From: an uncultured Eubacteriales bacterium
Lineage (GTDB): Bacteria > Bacillota > Clostridia > Oscillospirales > Oscillospiraceae
Reading direction: 5' to 3'
Length of the DNA stretch: 18,238 nucleotides
NCBI GenBank assembly: GCA_934572535.1
Contig: CAKTLJ010000029.1
Coordinates: 1 to 18,238 of the forward strand
A program made the translations under genes and the position numbers. Under the pieces are notes generated by a model, which ran no database searches, was not told the DNA's origin, and worked only from the letters and a program-made list of their open reading frames with translations. This document shows, piece after piece, positions 14,479-18,238 of this stretch. Each line of letters opens with the position of its first letter. Within the stretch, counting starts at the first letter, position 1.

Positions 14479-15141
14479 ATGAATGATTTTTTGCCAGTGA
14501 TCCGCTCGTCTCCGCTCTTTTCCGGCGTTTCGGAGGAGGAGCTGACCGCCATTCTCGCCTGTCTCGGGGCAAAAAAAGAGCGCTTCCCGCGGGAAGCCTT
14601 TCTGCTGCGCGCCGGAGATACGGCGGAGTCGATCGGGCTTGTCCTGTCGGGAAGCGTCCTGGTGATGCAGGAGGATATTTGGGGGAACCGGAATATTCTT
14701 TCCAAGGCCGGTCCGGGCCAGACCTTTGCCGCCGCCTTTGCCTGCGCGCCGGGGTCCGTGCTGAACGTGAGCGTCGTGTCGGAAACGCCGGTCACGGTGC
14801 TGTTTCTGCGCGTCAAGAGGATCCTGACGGTGTGCTCCTCGGCCTGCGTGCACCACAGCCGGATCATCCGCAACCTCCTGGGGGAGCTTGCGGAGAAGAA
14901 CCTGCGCTTCGGCGAAAAGCTCCTGCACATGGGGCAGCGCACCACCCGGGAAAAGCTGCTGTCCTACCTGTCTGCGGAGGCGCAGCACCTCGGAAGCTAT
15001 GAGTTTGACATTCCGTTTTCCCGGCAGCAGCTGGCGGATTACCTCGCGGTGGAGCGCAGCGGGCTTTCGTTTGAGCTGGGGAAGCTGCGCCGGGAGGGGC
15101 TGCTGGACTTTCACAAGAGCCATTTCATCCTGAAGCTTTAG
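14479..15141 (+). CDS. Crp/Fnr-family regulator, probable activator of the hcp operon
   Basis: 220 residues. The N-terminal cyclic-nucleotide-binding-like beta-roll is at about 10-125 (SPLFSGVSEEELTAIL, FLLRAGDTAESIGLVLSGSVLVMQED, GQTFAAAFAC). A long dimer helix follows (HHSRIIRNLLGELAEKNLRFGEKLLHM), then a winged HTH: TTREKLLSYLSAEA, FSRQQLADYLAVERSGLSFELGKLRREGLL. No FNR-type N-terminal Cys cluster is present, so any oxygen or NO sensing must be by another route, such as heme, as proposed for HcpR proteins. Divergent from the ferredoxin-hcp operon with one palindrome between them, the arrangement seen for hcp regulators in other anaerobes. The ATG at 14479 follows GAAAGGGAACG. Confidence 0.9.
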   Translation: MNDFLPVIRSSPLFSGVSEEELTAILACLGAKKERFPREAFLLRAGDTAESIGLVLSGSVLVMQEDIWGNRNILSKAGPGQTFAAAFACAPGSVLNVSVVSETPVTVLFLRVKRILTVCSSACVHHSRIIRNLLGELAEKNLRFGEKLLHMGQRTTREKLLSYLSAEAQHLGSYEFDIPFSRQQLADYLAVERSGLSFELGKLRREGLLDFHKSHFILKL

Positions 15142-15177
15142 CCGCCCGCAAGGATCTCCGCCTCGGCGAACCGCCCC

Positions 15178-16605
15178 TCACGGCGCGAGGTAGTCCCAGA
15201 AGGCGTTGATCATGCTGGGGTCGTTGAAGACGAAGGCGGACATGGGCGGATTCACCTTCGCCATGACGACGCCGGTGTCCTCCTTGACGTAGAGCACGGT
15301 ATTTCTGACCACATCGCTGCGAAAGCGCAGATGCAGATTCTCGTACTGCGCCTCCAGCTTCCGCAGCCGCGCGATGTGCTGGGCATACTGTGCCGTTGTG
15401 CAGGGGAGGACGCAGGCGCCGTCGCGGCCCACGGCCAGCGGGAGCAGGAGCTCCGGCGCGCCCGCGGCAAGCTCGGGGTCGAGCAGGGTCAGGGTCAGCG
15501 TCCGCCGCTTGATGTTCCGCCGGAAGCGGGCCAGGTCCCGCTTCCAGAGCCGGAGCAGCGTCTCATCCCCGTGCTGCTCCGCCAGCTGGCGCACCAGCGC
15601 CTCCGGCATGGCGAACAGCGGCGGCATGGCGCACAGCAGACAGGCGTTCGCCTCGGCGCGCATCAGCGCGTCGCAGGCCTTGCCGAACGCCTGGAGGTCC
15701 CGCTGGGTGTAGACCCGCATCAGCGGGCGGCAGAGGGCGAAGTAGCGCTCGTACTCCTTCACCAGCGCGTCGATGGCCGCGCGGTCTGTGAGGAAGAGGT
15801 TCAGCATCCCGTCGGTGGCCTGCTGCACGGAGGAGGAGAGGATGGCGGCGGTGTTGGGCGCGAGGAAGAGGGTGCGCTGGAACAGGCCGTCCCGCAGGCG
15901 GGGGTAGCAGTACGGCTCCACCGCGCCGGTCATATAGATCGGCACCCACTTGGTCACGGCCTCGATCATCTCGTTCATGTCGCGGGAGACGGTGTGGATG
16001 ATGCGCACGCGGTTGCCCTTGCGCAGCACCTGGGTGAACAGGTCCGCCCAGCGCGCGGCAAAGCCCGGGTCCTCATAGAGCCAGGCCATGTTTTCGTCAG
16101 AGAAGAGCAGCAGCGTTTGGGGCGTCTCCTCCTGCAAGATCATGAGGAAGAACTGCTCCACCGCCTTGCGCTTGCCGTCGTTGCCGTAGAGATAGGCGGC
16201 GTATGTTTGGGGCGCTGCCTCTGCGGCGGTGCGGTCCGCCGGGAGGGCGCGGGGGTGGGCCGCCAGCTGCGAAAAGCCGGAGATCAGCCGCCCCGTGACC
16301 GCGCCGGTGTCCGTCTCCCGCGCGGAGAGCCAGTGCTCCAGGTGCAGGGCCATGCCCTCGGGCGAGGTCGCGGCGGTGCTGCTGATGCCGATGAGCCGTT
16401 GCAGGGCCGTGCGCTGGTAGTCCTTTTGGATGTGCGCCGCCAGATAGCTGCACAGGGGCGGCAGGAATTCGTGCCGCTTCGGCAGCGGTCTCGTGCCCGA
16501 GCGAAGCCGCCCGATGTGGGAGGGATTCATGTTGATCTCCCGCCCCAGCTGGCTGTTGGAGACCTCGGCAATATTCATCAGCGCGTCCAATCGTTCCGCA
16601 AACAT
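15178..16605 (-). CDS. Large HTH-domain protein of unknown function
   Basis: 475 residues from the ATG at 16605 after GGAGGTG; upstream extension covers the promoter and is rejected. Residues 1-45 form a Cro/CI-like HTH (ERLDALMNIAEVSNSQLGREINMNPSHIGRLRSGTRPLPKR). The following ~430 residues have no motif I know: LLFSDENMAWLYEDPGFAARWADLF, RVRIIHTVSRDMNEMIEAVTKWVPIYMTGAVEPYCYPRL, a mid-region resembling a phospholipase-D-like or HTH-linked sensor fold, and an end FVFNDPSMINAFWDYLAP. No transmembrane helix. Single gene on the minus strand, convergent with the Crp/Fnr gene, with its own promoter and dyad. It may be a stand-alone transcriptional regulator of a family seen in Clostridia; the effector is unknown. 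Confidence 0.75.
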   Translation of the reverse strand: MFAERLDALMNIAEVSNSQLGREINMNPSHIGRLRSGTRPLPKRHEFLPPLCSYLAAHIQKDYQRTALQRLIGISSTAATSPEGMALHLEHWLSARETDTGAVTGRLISGFSQLAAHPRALPADRTAAEAAPQTYAAYLYGNDGKRKAVEQFFLMILQEETPQTLLLFSDENMAWLYEDPGFAARWADLFTQVLRKGNRVRIIHTVSRDMNEMIEAVTKWVPIYMTGAVEPYCYPRLRDGLFQRTLFLAPNTAAILSSSVQQATDGMLNLFLTDRAAIDALVKEYERYFALCRPLMRVYTQRDLQAFGKACDALMRAEANACLLCAMPPLFAMPEALVRQLAEQHGDETLLRLWKRDLARFRRNIKRRTLTLTLLDPELAAGAPELLLPLAVGRDGACVLPCTTAQYAQHIARLRKLEAQYENLHLRFRSDVVRNTVLYVKEDTGVVMAKVNPPMSAFVFNDPSMINAFWDYLAP

Positions 16606-16629
16606 AGTCACACCTCCGGCGTTTTCCCC

Positions 16630-16658
16630 ATTATACGACAGGGGAAGGGGAGCATCAA
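16630..16658 (-). promoter_or_regulatory. Promoter of the large HTH gene
   Basis: Minus strand: TTGATG (16658-16653), 17-bp spacer, perfect TATAAT (16635-16630), 24 bp before the start codon. Confidence 0.75.
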
Positions 16659-16663
16659 CGAAT

Positions 16664-16682
16664 TTGGCAGACTTTGTGCCAA
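16664..16682. promoter_or_regulatory. Candidate operator dyad just upstream of the large-HTH promoter
   Basis: TTGGCA-N7-TGCCAA, a perfect 6-bp inverted repeat, ending 5 bp from the -35. Possible autoregulatory site. Confidence 0.45.
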
Positions 16683-16812
16683 TTTTGCCGGGGCCGTTTG
16701 AGGGCGGCGTGTGCACCGCCAACATCTCCCAGCTTTTCCGGTCTGCATAGGAAAAAGAAGGCCGGCAAATACTAGACCTGTTCAAGAAAGAAAGCACAGG
16801 AGGCATTTCAAT

Positions 16813-16848
16813 ATGAAAGCAACTGGAATCGTTCGGCGCATCGACGAT
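16813..16848 (+). pseudogene. Truncated AbrB/SpoVT-type transition regulator start (remnant)
   Basis: An ATG preceded by AGGAGG and 9 nt encodes MKATGIVRRIDD, the conserved start of SpoVT/AbrB-like regulators, which normally continue with LGRVVIPKEIRR. Here the frame changes abruptly to QVIIGARSESL and then to low-complexity Arg/Gly-rich sequence, stopping at 17010. The intact ribosome site and N-terminus with a lost body suggest a deletion or recombination remnant. Only 12 residues match, so this is moderate evidence; a short real peptide is the alternative. Confidence 0.6.
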
Positions 16849-17130
16849 CAGGTTATAATAGGGGCAAGGTCAGAAAGCCTTGAAAACGCTGGTGTTTCGC
16901 TGATTTTGTCCCCCTGCGCGGCCAGAGTTCAAGCGCTTGGAAGGCGGCGCGGCGCAGCCGCACGCTCGGAAGGAGGGGAGGGAAACCAGGAAGCGACCCC
17001 GGGGATTTGACGGCAGAAATTCAAATTTCCCGCCGCAAAACGCGCCCCGCCGCGAAGAGAGGCCCCCGCGCCAGGCTGAAAGAAATTTTTCAATCATTGC
17101 AAAAACCTCTACCACTCGCGCGGTGGTTTG

Positions 17131-17139
17131 TGGTATAAT
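17131..17139 (+). promoter_or_regulatory. Extended -10 promoter of guaA
   Basis: TGG-TATAAT: a perfect -10 with the TGn extension, 54 bp before the start codon. No good -35 at the right distance, as is usual for extended -10 promoters. Confidence 0.65.
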
Positions 17140-17193
17140 ATCCGCGGCAAGTGATCTCGTTTGAGATAGCTATAGATATAGGGAGGAATGAAT

Positions 17194-18174
17194 ATGGCAG
17201 ACAATATGCGTCCCGAAAACATGATTCGTATCACGACCCCCGCGCTGGCGGAGGCCTTCATCGCAGAGCAGGTGGCGGCTATCCAGAAGCAGGTCGGTAA
17301 CAAAAAGGTCCTGCTGGCCCTGTCCGGCGGCGTGGACTCTTCCGTCGTTGCGGCCCTGCTGATCAAGGCCATTGGCCAGCAGCTGGTTTGCGTCCACGTG
17401 AATCACGGCCTGCTGCGCAAGGGCGAGCCGGAGCAGGTGGTCGAGGTCTTCCGCAACCAGATGAACGCGAACCTCATCTACGTGGACGCGGTGGATCGCT
17501 TCCTGGACAAGCTGGCCGGTGTCAGCGATCCCGAGACCAAGCGCAAGATCATCGGCGCGGAGTTCATCCGGGTCTTTGAGGAGGAGGCGCGCAAGCAGGA
17601 GGGCATTGAGTTCCTGGCCCAGGGCACCATCTATCCTGACATTCTGGAAAGCGACGGCGTGAAGGCGCACCACAACGTGGGCGGTCTGCCGGAGGACCTG
17701 CAATTTGAGCTGGTCGAGCCTGTGCGGCTGCTGTTCAAGGACGAGGTCCGCGTGGTGGGCGAGGCGCTGGGCCTGCCCCACAGCATGGTCTACCGTCAGC
17801 CCTTCCCCGGCCCCGGCCTGGGCGTCCGCTGCCTGGGCGCGATCACGCGGGACCGCCTGGAGGCCCTGCGCGAGTCCGACGCCATCCTGCGGGACGAGTT
17901 CGACAAGGCTGGCCTGGCCGGTAAGGTCTGGCAGTATTTCACGGCGGTGCCTGACATGAAGACCGTTGGCGTCCGCGGCAATAAGCGCGCGGACGAGTGG
18001 TTTGCCATCATCCGCGCCGTGAACACCACCGATGCCATGACCGCCACCATCGAGGAGATCCCCTATGCCGTTCTGGGCCGTATCGTCTCCCGCATCGTCA
18101 GCGAGGTACCCGGCATCTGCCGCGTCGTCTACGACCTGACCCCCAAGCCCACCGGCACCATCGAGTGGGAATAA
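17194..18174 (+). CDS. guaA: GMP synthetase, ATP-pyrophosphatase subunit only (no glutaminase domain)
   Basis: 326 residues. Makes GMP from XMP, ATP and ammonia. The start at 17194 is 7 nt after GGGAGG; the ATG at 17188 is too near the site. PP-loop SGGVDSS at 44-50, then [84 protein letters not shown] and the conserved C-terminus TGTIEWE. It corresponds to the C-terminal two-thirds of the usual ~510-residue bacterial GuaA; the class I glutamine amidotransferase half is absent, and the upstream 590 bp contains no trace of it. It must use free ammonia or a separate GATase subunit, as in archaea (GuaAa/GuaAb). The dimerisation domain is complete. Confidence 0.95.
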   Translation: MADNMRPENMIRITTPALAEAFIAEQVAAIQKQVGNKKVLLALSGGVDSSVVAALLIKAIGQQLVCVHVNHGLLRKGEPEQVVEVFRNQMNANLIYVDAVDRFLDKLAGVSDPETKRKIIGAEFIRVFEEEARKQEGIEFLAQGTIYPDILESDGVKAHHNVGGLPEDLQFELVEPVRLLFKDEVRVVGEALGLPHSMVYRQPFPGPGLGVRCLGAITRDRLEALRESDAILRDEFDKAGLAGKVWQYFTAVPDMKTVGVRGNKRADEWFAIIRAVNTTDAMTATIEEIPYAVLGRIVSRIVSEVPGICRVVYDLTPKPTGTIEWE

Positions 18175-18191
18175 ATATTTAGTGTTTTCTG

Positions 18192-18238
18192 AATCCTGAA
18201 AAGCGTTGGTAATACAGCGTTTTTCAGGATTTTTCTTT
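18192..18238 (+). terminator. Rho-independent terminator of guaA
   Basis: ATCCTGAAAAGCG... pairs with ...CGTTTTTCAGGAT through about 15 bp with one G-U, a short loop, and a TTTTTCTTT tail that reaches the window edge. Confidence 0.9.

Larger units (their letters stand above)
16606..17193. other. Gene-poor region between the large HTH gene and guaA
   Basis: About 590 bp with no convincing full gene. It holds the leftward promoter and dyad, an AbrB/SpoVT start remnant, a 14-bp dyad GAAATT-CA-AATTTC at 17016-17029, GC-rich sequence with poor coding signal, and the guaA promoter. No tRNA or known riboswitch fold was recognised, including purine-type elements expected before some gua genes. Confidence 0.6.

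Noticed and set aside
12118..15141. 1007-residue plus-strand frame opposite hcp and the ferredoxin gene
   Set aside because: Low-complexity Gly/Ala/Val/His/Gln composition from GC-rich antisense. Only its last 220 codons, the Crp/Fnr gene, are real.
15331..16701. 456-residue plus-strand frame opposite the large HTH gene
   Set aside because: Low-complexity antisense shadow; the minus-strand gene has ribosome site, HTH and promoter.
16854..16859. TATAAT as an additional promoter inside the AbrB remnant
   Set aside because: The region 17 bp upstream (GTTCGG) has no -35 similarity and no TG extension, so support is too weak.
16860..17190. Purine riboswitch or other leader RNA before guaA
   Set aside because: No conserved purine-aptamer core or terminator/anti-terminator pair is recognisable; only short dyads and an extended -10 are seen.

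Overview
The window looks like chromosomal DNA from a GC-rich, anaerobic gut-type Firmicute of the class Clostridia, most likely Oscillospiraceae. That placement is an inference from AGGAGG-type ribosome binding sites, high GC with Gram-positive style promoters, a hybrid-cluster protein with a ferredoxin partner, a SirTM/macrodomain pair and an AbrB/SpoVT remnant. No tRNA, rRNA, CRISPR array or insertion sequence was found.

Left end (1-4550): a phase-variable surface locus. Two secreted proteins are encoded on the minus strand: a GLUG-repeat protein and a large protein running off the window, with a Gly8 linker followed by the start of a SpaA-like domain. Upstream of them, a 112-bp segment is bounded by a perfect 15-bp inverted repeat (3701-3715 / 3828-3842). 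It contains a promoter with a perfect TATAAT. Beside it is a small serine recombinase gene whose stop codon lies inside one repeat arm. In the orientation given, the promoter points away from the surface genes, so the switch reads as OFF. This is the most interesting system in the window.

Middle (4560-9475): a YeiH-type transporter diverges from its likely LysR regulator, with a CTTT-N11-AAAG box between them. A MmcQ/YjbR-like protein follows. Next come an XRE/zinc-ribbon regulator, then a TetR gene with a near-consensus promoter and dyad, a two-helix membrane peptide and a LysE-type exporter.

Middle right (9430-12090): a zinc-macrodomain gene overlaps a SirTM-class sirtuin gene, a writer/eraser pair for protein ADP-ribosylation. 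Beside it lies a flavin-type split-barrel protein gene divergent from an HxlR regulator. Two copies of one 37-nt terminator hairpin bracket this block.

Right end (12100-18238): hcp (hybrid cluster protein) and a ferredoxin-like protein form a nitrosative-stress operon. It diverges from a Crp/Fnr regulator, with a perfect GTTGAA-TT-TTCAAC palindrome between them. Then come a large HTH protein of unknown function, a 588-bp gene-poor gap holding a 12-residue AbrB/SpoVT N-terminal remnant, and a GMP synthetase gene lacking the glutaminase domain, followed by a strong terminator.
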